From: Bacteroidales bacterium
GTDB taxonomy: Bacteria; Bacteroidota; Bacteroidia; Bacteroidales; UBA932
Assembly: GCA_017634595.1 (NCBI GenBank)
Contig: JAGBNC010000015.1
Span: 62,001-126,000, forward strand
Length of the DNA stretch: 64,000 nucleotides
Direction: 5' to 3'
A program made the translations under genes and the position numbers. Under the pieces are notes generated by a model, which was not told the origin of the DNA, made no database searches, and saw nothing but the letters and a program-made list of their open reading frames with translations. Shown here piece by piece: positions 23,990-32,522 of this stretch (positions are counted from its first letter, which is position 1; the number at the start of each line of letters is the position of its first letter).

Positions 23990-24757
23990 ATGAAAATCTA
24001 CCGCAGTATCTTGGCTCTGTTGCTGTCGGCGTTTCCGCTGGTTCTTTCTGCCCAGAACGGTCCGCAGCTCTATAACATGGGATTCGATAATTGGTGCAAG
24101 ACCGGGGGAGTGTGGCGTCTGTATGCCAAAGATGCTTCCGCATCCCAGCGTATATGGGATTCGGCCAATCCGGGACTGAGCAAACTCAGAGTAAACAGCA
24201 CTACCCCTGAATATGAACACGTTGCTGTGAAGGGAGAGGGTGAAGCTGCTGCTCGGATCGAAAGCAAGAAGGTGCCTTTTGCATTCGTGGCGGGCAATGT
24301 GTTCAGCGGACGCTATGTGCGCTTGGTGGACCTGTCGGGAGTGGAGACGGAGCTTGGCGCTCCCTTTACTTCACGCCCCAAGGCTTTGAGCGGATGGTAT
24401 CATTATATACCGCGCAAAATCAATTATACCGATGAGCCCTACGATGATATGAAGGGTAAGACCGATGAAGCCTTGATAGAAGTACTTCTGATGGACTGGG
24501 AGAAGCCACGTAAGCAGATCAGCAATGTGGACGGCTTCATCAATTCCAATACCGACCCTCATATTATCGGTCGGGCAAGGCTGGTGGTGACGCGCGCCAC
24601 ATCAGGCTACGTGCATTTTGAGATACCTTTCGAGTACCGCAACGGCAAGACGCCCCGCTATGTATCGGTGGCCATAACAAGCAGTCGCTTGGGCGGATAC
24701 AATACTGGAGCGTCGGGCAGTGTGCTGTATGTCGATGAGTTCGAGTTCAAGTACTAG
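23990..24757 (+). CDS. PCMD-domain exported protein
   Basis: The 255-residue product has a signal peptide (MKIYRSILALLLSAFPLVLSAQ) and then a putative carbohydrate metabolism domain of the Bacteroidetes PCMD type: beta-rich sequence with GMxFDNW-like YNMGFDNWCKTGG, IWDSANPGLSKL, the AARIESKKVPFAFVAGNVFSGRY strand set and a C-terminal GSVLYVDEFEFKY typical for the family. Function is unknown; members are often linked to surface glycan use. The tail overlaps the convergent DUF2490 gene by four bases. Confidence 0.8.
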   Translation: MKIYRSILALLLSAFPLVLSAQNGPQLYNMGFDNWCKTGGVWRLYAKDASASQRIWDSANPGLSKLRVNSTTPEYEHVAVKGEGEAAARIESKKVPFAFVAGNVFSGRYVRLVDLSGVETELGAPFTSRPKALSGWYHYIPRKINYTDEPYDDMKGKTDEALIEVLLMDWEKPRKQISNVDGFINSNTDPHIIGRARLVVTRATSGYVHFEIPFEYRNGKTPRYVSVAITSSRLGGYNTGASGSVLYVDEFEFKY

Positions 24758-25548
24758 AACGAGAACTTGTAAGCGACCCCTACGATAGTATTCAGGCTCT
24801 GGTCCCAGGTGAGAGATTTCAGATAGGTGTGCGTTTTATCTACGTCCAGGTTCTTGTCGTAGCAATAGTCCAGCATGGCGTAAATGTCTATGGCGGAGTG
24901 TCTTGATACGCTCCATTCAAGTCCCAGCGCGCCCCTGAGGCGGTTGATGTAGGTATCGTCATAACCTCCGAAGCTATAGTTGGAATAGGCCAGGCTTGTA
25001 TTGCTCCAGGTAGCGCTGCATGAGGGGTCGTTGAAAATGTTGCGGACCTCGAAGAAGGCATAGGGCTCGATGCGGCTGAAACCTTTGTATTGGACCTTGG
25101 CCCTTGACTTGAGCATCAGAGGGTTACGTACTTCCTGGCATGGATTCATGCTCTCTGTCTTGTGGGTGAATCGAAGCTGCTCCTTGAGAGAGAATCGCCA
25201 GTCTCCGCTTTTGAATCCCAGGGTGACGTCGGCGCTGAGGCGGTGCCTCGGAGTCCATCCCTTATCTCCACGGTTGTGATAGATGAAGGTGTATGACGCT
25301 CCTGTCTTGAGCCATTTGTTGATCTTGTAACTAATCCCGAGCTCGGCCTGGTGGCGGTCAATTGCCCCGAAGCTGTTCTCGGTGCGCAGCTCGTATCCTC
25401 CTTCAAGGTGCAGGCCTTTTGCCAGCTTCCAGTCGGCTTCCAGCGATGTGCGGGTACGGAAGTCGCTTACGACAGGGTTGACTGTGCCCTGTGCGAGTGC
25501 GGGGATCGTGAGTATGAGAGCCCCGGCAAAGCTTATTAGTCGTTTCAT
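24754..25548 (-). CDS. DUF2490 outer-membrane beta-barrel protein
   Basis: A 264-residue protein with a signal peptide (MKRLISFAGALILTIPALAQ) followed by alternating hydrophobic strands of a beta-barrel (DFRTRTSLEADWKLAKGLHLEGGYELRTENSFGAIDRHQAELGISYKI...) and the terminal aromatic residue pattern GVAYKFSF. This is the DUF2490 type. It is the last gene of the minus-strand operon with DUF4956 and VTC genes; overlap with the previous gene is four bases (ATGA). A pore or surface anchor for the system is possible. Confidence 0.78.
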   Translation of the reverse strand: MKRLISFAGALILTIPALAQGTVNPVVSDFRTRTSLEADWKLAKGLHLEGGYELRTENSFGAIDRHQAELGISYKINKWLKTGASYTFIYHNRGDKGWTPRHRLSADVTLGFKSGDWRFSLKEQLRFTHKTESMNPCQEVRNPLMLKSRAKVQYKGFSRIEPYAFFEVRNIFNDPSCSATWSNTSLAYSNYSFGGYDDTYINRLRGALGLEWSVSRHSAIDIYAMLDYCYDKNLDVDKTHTYLKSLTWDQSLNTIVGVAYKFSF

Positions 25549-26312
25549 TCTGTAAAGTCTTTAGCACGTGTGAGTTCTCCTATTGTGGCGGGTTCGCCGG
25601 CAGCAGGATTGTAGTAGATTTTGATAAAAGCGGCGTCGCGCAGGAAATCGACGTGTCCTATTTCGAGCTTGTCAATGGCCACGCCTACCCTTTGCTCGAG
25701 GTCCGCTTTAAGAAGCTCGCGCTTTTCGGGCACTATCAGGTCTATGCGGTCGTAGAGAATAAGGCGTGTCGCCGTCTGTTTGAGCGCCTTGCTGCTCTCC
25801 AGGATGCCCACCAGCGCTACTGCAAGCAGGTTGGAGACCAGCAGTACAGCCAGATGTCCGGTAGATAACTGATAGTGGGGAGAGTCTGTAGTGATCCCTT
25901 CAATCTTGTAAAGGGGCGAGAGTCCGTTGACCGCGGCAACGGCGATGATAATGAACAAGTAGGTCATTTCGCGTATGGGAACGGTCTCGGTGCGGTAGCG
26001 TATGACTCCGAAGATGGCGAAGAGACCTAGCGTGAGTCCTACGCCCACTTCGGCATTGCCCATCATGAAGAGGAGGAGCAGCATGGCGGACGAGAACACC
26101 ATGAAAGTGAAGTAGTAGTCGCGCCTGCGGCTTTTGGGAAAGTAGAAGCAGCGCACCAGAATCCAGCAAACCAGCAGGTTGAGGAAGAAGCGGATGCCGA
26201 GTTCGGTGAGGCTCTGCGAGGTGGTCATCATGGCGTCGGTGATGGTCTGCACGTTGATGAGGTTGTCGTCGGTCAGGTCGAGGGCGGCGGGAATGTCGGT
26301 CTGAAGTATCAT
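25545..26312 (-). CDS. DUF4956 membrane protein
   Basis: The 255-residue protein has four predicted membrane segments: IRFFLNLLVCWILVRCFYF, YYFTFMVFSSAMLLLLFMMG, VGVGLTLGLFAIFGVIRY-MTYLFIIIAVAAVNGL and LAVLLVSNLLAVALVGIL, then a soluble C-terminal domain of about 80 residues. The GLFAIFGVIRYRTETVPIREMTYLF stretch is the DUF4956 signature. DUF4956 genes are regularly next to VTC-domain genes, which suggests a membrane partner of the polymerase. Starts within the VTC stop (ATGA). Confidence 0.85.
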   Translation of the reverse strand: MILQTDIPAALDLTDDNLINVQTITDAMMTTSQSLTELGIRFFLNLLVCWILVRCFYFPKSRRRDYYFTFMVFSSAMLLLLFMMGNAEVGVGLTLGLFAIFGVIRYRTETVPIREMTYLFIIIAVAAVNGLSPLYKIEGITTDSPHYQLSTGHLAVLLVSNLLAVALVGILESSKALKQTATRLILYDRIDLIVPEKRELLKADLEQRVGVAIDKLEIGHVDFLRDAAFIKIYYNPAAGEPATIGELTRAKDFTE

Positions 26313-27100
26313 ATCAGCTTGTTGTTAATTTGTTTCTCTATTCTACGGACTTTGAGTTTGAAGCGGTTGGACTTGATGTCGGGGGAGGTGAGAGTGGTGC
26401 CTATGCAGTATTTACTTACCTTTATCGGTTTTACCCTGTGGTCAAGTAGGATGCGTTTCATTTCGCTCCAGGCATGGCCCTCCTGTTTGAGTTCTATTAT
26501 CACGCCGTTGCGCAGGCTCCCTTCGTGGCCGTTGCGGGGGTTGTTGAAACTCAGGCAGGTATCTATGGTCACCCGTTCGGTCATGCCGGGGTTTACCAGG
26601 GTGATGCGCCTGAAAATGGTTTCGAGGGCCGGAGTGAGTACGGTCGGGCTGTATTCCGATTTCGTCTCGATATACTTGGCTGCCGAAGGGTCGGATATGA
26701 CTGTCTTGAACTCTCCTGGCGGGATGGGTATGCGCTTTTTCTTGGTGCGGCCCTGGTTGTTCTTGCGCTTGATCTCCAGGAATGCGAGCCCTGATGCTAT
26801 GTAAATGCGGGTGCGGATTTTCTGGCGCACGAGCCGCCGGTTGTGATGCTTGATGAACATGTCCAAGCCCGGGGTGTCATAGTACAGGGTGTCGTAGGAT
26901 GCGATCTTGGATCCTTCTGTGACCAGGGCCTTGTAGCCGGCGCGGGCAGCGTCCCGCAGCAGGGGCAGCAAGGTGGCCTCGTCGGTGAGGTACTTGCTGT
27001 CGATGCGGTTCATCAGCTTAACTGAGTTCATCTCCTCCAATGTGATGGGGGCGAAGGCCTCCAGTTCTCCGTCGGGGTATATGTGCTTGGTGTCAAGCAT
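26309..27100 (-). CDS. VTC-domain polyphosphate polymerase
   Basis: The 263-residue protein is a VTC domain of the triphosphate tunnel metalloenzyme fold. Tunnel-lining residues are visible: NRIDSKYLTD (Arg and Lys), YDTLYYDT, RRLVRQKIRTRIYI (several Arg) and LEIKRKNNQGRTKKKR with the ExKxK element. In yeast this fold makes inorganic polyphosphate from ATP; in bacteria VTC proteins stand with DUF4956 and CotH-type genes and their substrate is uncertain. Start at 27100 overlaps the preceding stop (ATGCTTGA). A start further upstream would extend into the preceding gene and is unlikely. Confidence 0.85.
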   Translation of the reverse strand: MLDTKHIYPDGELEAFAPITLEEMNSVKLMNRIDSKYLTDEATLLPLLRDAARAGYKALVTEGSKIASYDTLYYDTPGLDMFIKHHNRRLVRQKIRTRIYIASGLAFLEIKRKNNQGRTKKKRIPIPPGEFKTVISDPSAAKYIETKSEYSPTVLTPALETIFRRITLVNPGMTERVTIDTCLSFNNPRNGHEGSLRNGVIIELKQEGHAWSEMKRILLDHRVKPIKVSKYCIGTTLTSPDIKSNRFKLKVRRIEKQINNKLI

Positions 27101-27500
27101 CTTCGGTGATGTATTCGAATACTTTGATGGTTTGCAGACGCCCCTTGGCATCGTAGGTGTACTGGGTCTTCTTGCGGCCGAATTCGTTGTACTGGAGTTT
27201 CTTGATGTTATTCAGGCGATTGTGTTCGTCGTAGGTGAGTTCGCGGGACACTTTGCCGTCAGCTCCGTATTCGTAACGTTTGCGCCATTTCTGGCGGGTG
27301 CCGCTGTATTCTATCTCTTCGACTTTCTTGCCGTCCGAGTTGTATGTGGTCACATGGTCCAGCACCTTGTTGTTGGTGCGGGCATCGGTGTTCCACTCTT
27401 TGATCACCAGGTTCTTCTTGTTTATTTTAGGGGTGTCCTGACCCCGCAGCATTGGCATCGCCGTTAGCAGTACCGCTGCAATTATCAGTATCTTTTTCAT
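27093..27500 (-). CDS. Secreted YD/RHS-like repeat protein
   Basis: A 135-residue protein with a signal peptide (MKKILIIAAVLLTAMPMLRG) and short YD-like repeats: TYNSDGKKVEEIEYSG, YEYGADGKVSRELTYDEHNR, LQYNEFGRKKTQYTYDAKGRLQ. Such small repeat proteins are secreted and may bind surface glycans or partners; function is unknown. It lies between the Cthe_2159-like lipoprotein and the VTC gene and overlaps the latter, so it belongs to the same operon. ATG at 27500 is used rather than the TTG two codons upstream. Confidence 0.7.
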   Translation of the reverse strand: MKKILIIAAVLLTAMPMLRGQDTPKINKKNLVIKEWNTDARTNNKVLDHVTTYNSDGKKVEEIEYSGTRQKWRKRYEYGADGKVSRELTYDEHNRLNNIKKLQYNEFGRKKTQYTYDAKGRLQTIKVFEYITEDA

Positions 27501-27539
27501 ATCCAATATCTTAGTCCGTCCATATTCTGTGGCTCCGTG

Positions 27540-29315
27540 TTATCTGCGGCCGGAAGAGCTGTAGGTGCTAAGGCTCGCGGAGCTGCCTCCGGAGACGGTC
27601 CCGGTGCTGCCGTTGCCGCCCCATGTTGTACTTCCTTCCACCGTCACGCCGTATTTGAGAGTGGGCGTCTTGCCGCTGGAATAGACCACCATGTTGCTGC
27701 CGGAGCCGGGCGCCTTGAAAGCGAAGACCAGGGTGCCTGAACCGTCGTAGATGGCGTTCCATCCGTTCTTGGTCCAAGCAGTGCAGCTGTAGGCACTGCC
27801 GCTAATGCTGCTTCCGGATTCTATTCCGCCTATGGCTACCAGCGTTCCGCTTTCCAAGAAGAGTTTTTTGCCTCCCTCGGTGTTGGCATCTACTGCAACT
27901 TCTGCTCCGCCTGCCAGGCATACTGCATACACCGCAGCACCTTTGACGTAGAGGTTTCCGTTGGCATCTATACCGTCGTTGGCAGTGGACCAGCCGCATA
28001 CCAGGCCGCCGGAGAGAGTCATGTCGCCAGCTGAGTTGATGGCATCGTCGCCGCTGGAATAAGCGTACAGAGTGCCTCCGGTGACATTGAGCTTGCCTTT
28101 GGATTCGATGGCTTCGTGGCTTGTGGCGCTCACGCTGATGGTACCGCCGCTGATCGTTATGTCGCCGTCGAACTTGATGCCCTTGGCTGACTTTAGGTTG
28201 CTGCTCTCACCGCCGGGCATTCCGCCGCCGCCACCACCGGGGCCGCCGTGACCGCCGGGGCCCCATGCTGCAGCTTCAGCGTCTGCCTTTGTGCCGGCGG
28301 AAAGGTTGCTCCCGCTCACTGTCACGCTTACGCTTCCGCCTTTGAACTGGGCGTCCTTGTCGCCGCTGATACCTTTGCCGCCCTGGCCGGTGCTGACTAT
28401 CGTGAGCACTCCACCGGTGATGCAGAAGGTGGAGTCGGCTTTGACTCCGCAAGCTCCTGTGTATTCGGTAGTTGTCTGACCGTTGGCAGTTACCTGCTCA
28501 CTGATGGTGCCGCCGCTCACTTTGACGTCAATCGTGCCTCCGTTGATGGTCACTGTGCCGTCGGAACTGAGGCCCTTTTTGCCTGCTGCAGAACTGCTGG
28601 CGCTTATGTTGCCACCGTCGATGCGAATTGCGTCCTTGCCCCGCAGCGCGTGCCCGGCAGTGGAGCTTACACTCACGCTCTGGCTGCCCATGAAGCGCAG
28701 ATAGTCGTCGGACGTGATGCCCGCCTTGCCGGTGGCGGTGACGCTCAGGGAGCCGCTGCCGCTGAATACGAGCTGTCCCTCGCTGAAGAATGCCGCCTTG
28801 CAGTCTTCTGAGCTCATGGCATCTTTGTAGTCGCCGCTTGAGTTTACCTGACCGTCGGCTAAGGAACTGCTGCCTTCGAGAACCACGAAGGTGCGTTTCT
28901 TGCTCTGGTTGTTGATGGCGGCTCCGCTCTTGCTGCTCAGCTCAAGATTCTGAAGTACAAGCGCTTGCTTGCGTGAACTATAGAGTTTGAACGAGCCATC
29001 GGAGCTGCTGCCGGAAAGTTGGTAGCGGATGACTTCGAGGGAGTCGGTGTTGCTGACGGTAACATGTCCGCCGCTGATGCTCACTATTCCGTTTTCGTCT
29101 CCGCTTACGCTAGCGCTGTCACCATTCCAGTTGATACTTATGGTGCGGTCGAAGTTGACTGTAGAGAGCTCGTCGTTGTCGCCGATCAGCTCTTCAGGGT
29201 CGTCGTTGTCCTTGTAAGAGGTATCCACAGGATCGTCGGTAGTGTCGATGCGGTCCTTTGAGCATCCGATCAGAACAACAGAGATCATTAATAATCCAAT
29301 AACTACACGTTTCAT
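27540..29315 (-). CDS. Cthe_2159-type beta-helix lipoprotein
   Basis: The 591-residue protein starts with a lipoprotein signal (MKRVVIGLLMISVVLIGCSKD). The body is a right-handed beta-helix of about a dozen turns with GGxIxxxxxGxKGLSSDGxVTINGG-type units (KKGLSSDGTVTINGG, GKGISGDKDAQFKGG, HEAIESKGKLNVTGG, DDAINSAGDMTLSGG, NDGIDANGNLYVKG), as in the calcium-binding, cellulose or acid-sugar binding family of Clostridium thermocellum Cthe_2159. A Gly-rich stretch GGHGGPGGGGGGMPGG interrupts near residue 365. First gene of the five-gene minus operon; its promoter region is shared with the LytTR pair. Likely surface-exposed. Confidence 0.85.
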   Translation of the reverse strand: MKRVVIGLLMISVVLIGCSKDRIDTTDDPVDTSYKDNDDPEELIGDNDELSTVNFDRTISINWNGDSASVSGDENGIVSISGGHVTVSNTDSLEVIRYQLSGSSSDGSFKLYSSRKQALVLQNLELSSKSGAAINNQSKKRTFVVLEGSSSLADGQVNSSGDYKDAMSSEDCKAAFFSEGQLVFSGSGSLSVTATGKAGITSDDYLRFMGSQSVSVSSTAGHALRGKDAIRIDGGNISASSSAAGKKGLSSDGTVTINGGTIDVKVSGGTISEQVTANGQTTTEYTGACGVKADSTFCITGGVLTIVSTGQGGKGISGDKDAQFKGGSVSVTVSGSNLSAGTKADAEAAAWGPGGHGGPGGGGGGMPGGESSNLKSAKGIKFDGDITISGGTISVSATSHEAIESKGKLNVTGGTLYAYSSGDDAINSAGDMTLSGGLVCGWSTANDGIDANGNLYVKGAAVYAVCLAGGAEVAVDANTEGGKKLFLESGTLVAIGGIESGSSISGSAYSCTAWTKNGWNAIYDGSGTLVFAFKAPGSGSNMVVYSSGKTPTLKYGVTVEGSTTWGGNGSTGTVSGGSSASLSTYSSSGRR

Positions 29316-29368
29316 AATGAAAATTCTTTATTGCCAAGTTAAGCAAGATTTTGGCCATATTTCAAAAG

Positions 29369-29400
29369 TTTCAGCGAACGCCCATTTTTTTTCAGCGAAA
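29369..29400. promoter_or_regulatory. Direct repeat with 21-bp spacing, candidate LytTR operator
   Basis: TTTCAGCGAA occurs at 29369-29378 and 29390-29399, shifted by exactly 21 bp, i.e. two helical turns. LytTR regulators bind such tandem direct repeats just upstream of the core promoter. It lies about 30 bp before the plus-strand -7 box of the kinase gene and between the divergent units. Confidence 0.6.
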
Positions 29401-29426
29401 CGGGTACTCCATTGATTTTGAATAAC

Positions 29427-29434
29427 TAAATTTG
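29427..29434 (+). promoter_or_regulatory. -7 box of the LytS-LytTR pair
   Basis: TAAATTTG is followed after five bases by the ATG at 29440, favouring this start over the GTG at 29437 and implying a nearly leaderless mRNA. Confidence 0.55.
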
Positions 29435-29439
29435 CAGTG

Positions 29440-30513
29440 ATGAATAAAGAAAACAAACTCTACGTCATAGTTTGGGCGTCGTTTTTCGCCTTGTTCGCCC
29501 TGCGTATCGTGGTAGAGTGCATCTACCATGGGGCTGGTTACATCGACTTTGGTGCCATTCTGCGGTCATGGTTGAGCCTGGTGCCGTTCCTACTGCTTTT
29601 TGCCGTGCACAATTACCTTCTTGCTCCTTTGTTCGTGAGCAAGAAGCAGGTCTGGCTGTATGTGTCGCTCACAGTGATTCTGCTTGCGGTGTTTATTGTA
29701 GCTGTTGTCCTTTCCGGCGACGGTCATGCCGGGCCTCCGCCGGAGATAGATGCGTGGGATCCTGGCTTTGGTCCAGGTCCGGAGCCTTCCGGCGCGCGTC
29801 CCTTGCACCCGGCGTCGCTTAAAGCCTTGGTAGGTATAATGATGGTGGGTGCAAACCTGGGTGTGAAGATATACTTTCGCGATGAGGGGCAGAAGCGGGA
29901 ACTTGAGCGGCTGGAGAAAGAGAACCTGCAGTATCAGCTGGAGTATCTAAGGTATCAGATCAACCCGCATTTCTTTATGAATACGCTGAACAATATTCAT
30001 GCGCTTGTGGATTTTGACCCCGAGAAGGCCAAGGAGAGTATTGTAGAGCTTTCTAAACTGATGCGTCATGTGCTTTACGATTCCGACAAAGCGACCATTC
30101 CTCTTTCGCAGGAATTGGATTTCCTGGACAATTATGTGTCGCTGATGCGCTTGCGTTATCCGGAGAATGCGCTCATTGAGTTCCTGCGCCCGGATTCTGA
30201 CGAAGGTGCGGAAGTGCCTCCTTTGGTGTTTGCCTCCTTCGTGGAAAACGCTTTCAAGCATGGATTCAGCTCCGGAAAAGATAGTTTTATACGTGTGTCG
30301 GTGTCGATCGAGGGGGACAAACTGCTGTTCAAGTGCGTAAACAGCCGTCCCGCTGCAGCTCAGGCGCCGTCGGGAGGAGTAGGCCTGAATAATGCCCGAA
30401 AGCGCCTCCAACTGCTCTACGGCAGCGATTATACCCTTCATGTTGACAATGCGTCGGGAGGGGTTTACGATATAACACTCTTGTTTCCCAAAAAACCAGC
30501 AAAGACAGTATGA
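29440..30513 (+). CDS. LytS-family sensor histidine kinase
   Basis: The 357-residue kinase has four membrane segments in the first 135 residues (YVIVWASFFALFALRIVVE, IDFGAILRSWLSLVPFLLLFAVHNYLL, VWLYVSLTVILLAVFIVAVVL, LKALVGIMMVGANLGVKIYF), a short coiled coil (ELERLEKENLQYQLEYLRYQ) and the His_kinase domain with the phosphorylated His in QINPHFFMNTLNNIHAL (about residue 181). The ATP-binding part shows VENAFKHG (N-box, about 270) and GVGLNNARKRL (G-box, about 323). Its stop overlaps the response regulator (ATGA). The signal is unknown. Confidence 0.9.
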   Translation: MNKENKLYVIVWASFFALFALRIVVECIYHGAGYIDFGAILRSWLSLVPFLLLFAVHNYLLAPLFVSKKQVWLYVSLTVILLAVFIVAVVLSGDGHAGPPPEIDAWDPGFGPGPEPSGARPLHPASLKALVGIMMVGANLGVKIYFRDEGQKRELERLEKENLQYQLEYLRYQINPHFFMNTLNNIHALVDFDPEKAKESIVELSKLMRHVLYDSDKATIPLSQELDFLDNYVSLMRLRYPENALIEFLRPDSDEGAEVPPLVFASFVENAFKHGFSSGKDSFIRVSVSIEGDKLLFKCVNSRPAAAQAPSGGVGLNNARKRLQLLYGSDYTLHVDNASGGVYDITLLFPKKPAKTV

Positions 30514-31238
30514 TTAGAGTCTTGGCAATTGATGATGAGCCTCTGGCTCTCAAACAGTTGGAGTCATATATCTCCAAGGTGCCATATCTGGAACTTGCAG
30601 GCTCCTGCCTCAGCGCCATCGAGGCCAGGGCCCTGCTGGAAGACAGTGTGGTCGATGCTATGTTCCTGGATATCAATATGCCAGACTTGTCGGGGATGGA
30701 TTTTGTGCGCTCCCTTGATAATCCTCCGCTGGTGGTATTTACAACCGCATATTCAGAGTATGCCATAGATGGGTTCAAGGTCGAGGCCGTGGATTATCTG
30801 CTCAAGCCATTCAGTCTTGCCGACTTTATGGCAGCGGCAGAGAGGGTGAAGAACCGCCTGGAACTGCTCAAAGACAAATCAGCCCCGGTGTTTGAACATG
30901 CTCCCTCCGAGGATGCAATATTCTTCCGGACTGACTATAAGACCGTGCGCGTGCGACTGGACGACATACGGTACGTGGAGAGCATGAGCGAGTATATCAA
31001 GGTCTATGTTAACACTCAGCCGGCCCCGCTTATCGTGCTCCTGAGCCTTAAGTATCTGATGGAGAAGCTCCCCTCTGACCGTTTCATGCGAGTGCATCGC
31101 TCTTATATCATACCTTTGCGCCGTATCCGCGAAGTCGGGAAAGGGGAACTGGTGCTGGACGGAGGGGATAAGATTCCGGTAGGAGATCTGTACCGCCAGG
31201 ATTTGAAAGACTATCTGGCGGGGCGCAGCGTGGGCTAG
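30510..31238 (+). CDS. LytTR response regulator
   Basis: A 242-residue regulator. Receiver domain residues 1-120 contain the acidic pocket DDE (9-11), the phosphorylated Asp in MFLDINMPDLSG (about 54) and the Lys in DYLLKPFS. Residues 138-240 are a LytTR DNA-binding domain (FFRTDYKTVRVRLDDIRYVESMSEYIKVYV ... FMRVHRSYIIPLRRI). With the overlapping kinase it forms a two-component system. The 21-bp-spaced repeat between this operon and the Cthe_2159/VTC operon is the likely target, so it may control its own expression and that operon. Confidence 0.92.
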   Translation: MIRVLAIDDEPLALKQLESYISKVPYLELAGSCLSAIEARALLEDSVVDAMFLDINMPDLSGMDFVRSLDNPPLVVFTTAYSEYAIDGFKVEAVDYLLKPFSLADFMAAAERVKNRLELLKDKSAPVFEHAPSEDAIFFRTDYKTVRVRLDDIRYVESMSEYIKVYVNTQPAPLIVLLSLKYLMEKLPSDRFMRVHRSYIIPLRRIREVGKGELVLDGGDKIPVGDLYRQDLKDYLAGRSVG

Positions 31239-31267
31239 CCTGCATTTGCTTTGTCACGCGGAATTGT

Positions 31268-31275
31268 TATATTTG
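31268..31275 (+). promoter_or_regulatory. -7 box of the rubredoxin-aromatic operon
   Basis: TATATTTG lies 22 bases before the rubredoxin ATG. No other good box is seen before the tightly packed genes up to 37989, so it may drive the whole chain. Confidence 0.6.
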
Positions 31276-31297
31276 TAAGATTAATATTTGAATAGCT

Positions 31298-31432
31298 ATG
31301 AAGTACATTTGCACTGTTTGCGGTCACGTTTATGATGAGGCCGCCGAGGGAGTTCCTTTCGAGCAGCTTCCCGACGATTGGGTGTGTCCTCTCTGCGGAG
31401 TGGGCAAAGATCTGTTCGAGCCCGATGAATAA
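31298..31432 (+). CDS. Rubredoxin
   Basis: A complete 44-residue rubredoxin: [17 protein letters not shown] (first CxxC knuckle, residues 4-7) and [17 protein letters not shown] (second CPLCG knuckle, residues 30-34). The four Cys bind one iron for single-electron transfer in the cytoplasm. It is slightly shorter than usual (about 52) at the N-terminus. The stop TAA overlaps the start of pheA (ATGAATAA), so the two are coupled. Its role in this operon is unclear; it may support an oxygen-detoxifying or maturation enzyme. Confidence 0.93.
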   Translation: MKYICTVCGHVYDEAAEGVPFEQLPDDWVCPLCGVGKDLFEPDE

Positions 31433-32519
31433 ACTTGAAGAGGCCAGGCTGGGAATAGGCGCAGTAGATAAAGAAATAGCGTCGCTTTTCGAGAAGCGAA
31501 TGCGCCTGGCCGGGATAATCCTGGACTACAAGAAGGGGAACGGACTTCCCATTCTGGATGCCGCGCAGGAAGAAAGGGTGATTGCCAACAACATGGGCAA
31601 TATCTCCGATCCTGAGATTCAGGAGTACTATGTGCTCTTTCTGCGCGATATGATGAAGATTTCGAAGCTCTATCAGGCTCGCCTGATGGACGGAATGAAG
31701 ATAGCCTACTGCGGCGTGCCCGGGGCTTTTGCCCATATCGCTGCACATCAAGCTTTTCCTCAGGCCGATATAGTGCCTTATCCCGATTTTGAGAGTGCTT
31801 ACAAAGCCTGCGAGAGCGGGGAGGCGGATACGGCGATACTTCCTGTAGAGAACAGTTTTGCAGGCGATGTGGGCGGGGTCATGGATCTTACTTTCAGCGG
31901 CTCCTTGTATATCAACCTGATGCTGGAATTGGATGTGTCGCAGAACCTGCTGGCACTGCCTGGCGCAGTGTCCGGGGACATACGGACCGTCGTAAGCCAT
32001 CCGCAGGCTCTGGCACAGTGCGCCAAGTTCTTGACAGACAGGGGATATGAGGTGAAGGAGTGTTCGAATACGGCGCGGGCGGCCAAAATGGTTGCCGAGG
32101 CTGGCGACAAGACCATGGCAGCTATTGCCTCGCGCGAGACCGCCTCGCTCTACGGACTGGAGATCCTGGAGCCGAATATCAATTCGTCCGTGATCAATAC
32201 CACCCGCTTTGCCGTGTTCTCGAGAGCGCTCAACAAGGCTACGCTTCCTCAGACTGGCGGGGAGCATTTTATCCTTGTGTTTACGGTTCGCAATGAAGCC
32301 GGAGCGCTGGCTAAGATCTTGAACATCATTGGTTCGCACGGCTTCAACATGAGCAGCTTGCATAGCCGTCCGGTTGCCGGGCCGTTGTGGAACCATTATT
32401 TCTTCGCCGAGCTGGAAGGATGCGTAGGCACCGATAACGGACAAGACCTTCTGCGTCAGCTCGGGACAGTGTGCGACCGGCTCAAGATGGTTGGGGCCTA
32501 TCATAGTTTGAAATTGTAA
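31425..32519 (+). CDS. pheA: Bifunctional chorismate mutase / prephenate dehydratase
   Basis: The 364-residue protein joins an AroQ-type chorismate mutase (residues 1-85: [42 protein letters not shown]), a prephenate dehydratase (about 92-265: [49 protein letters not shown]) and an ACT domain for phenylalanine feedback (about 280-360: [32 protein letters not shown]). The TRF threonine-phenylalanine motif of the dehydratase is present. It converts chorismate to phenylpyruvate. The start at 31425 overlaps the rubredoxin stop and matches the mutase beginning; in-frame upstream ATGs would lie inside rubredoxin. Confidence 0.94.
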   Translation: MNKLEEARLGIGAVDKEIASLFEKRMRLAGIILDYKKGNGLPILDAAQEERVIANNMGNISDPEIQEYYVLFLRDMMKISKLYQARLMDGMKIAYCGVPGAFAHIAAHQAFPQADIVPYPDFESAYKACESGEADTAILPVENSFAGDVGGVMDLTFSGSLYINLMLELDVSQNLLALPGAVSGDIRTVVSHPQALAQCAKFLTDRGYEVKECSNTARAAKMVAEAGDKTMAAIASRETASLYGLEILEPNINSSVINTTRFAVFSRALNKATLPQTGGEHFILVFTVRNEAGALAKILNIIGSHGFNMSSLHSRPVAGPLWNHYFFAELEGCVGTDNGQDLLRQLGTVCDRLKMVGAYHSLKL

Positions 32520-32522
32520 TAT

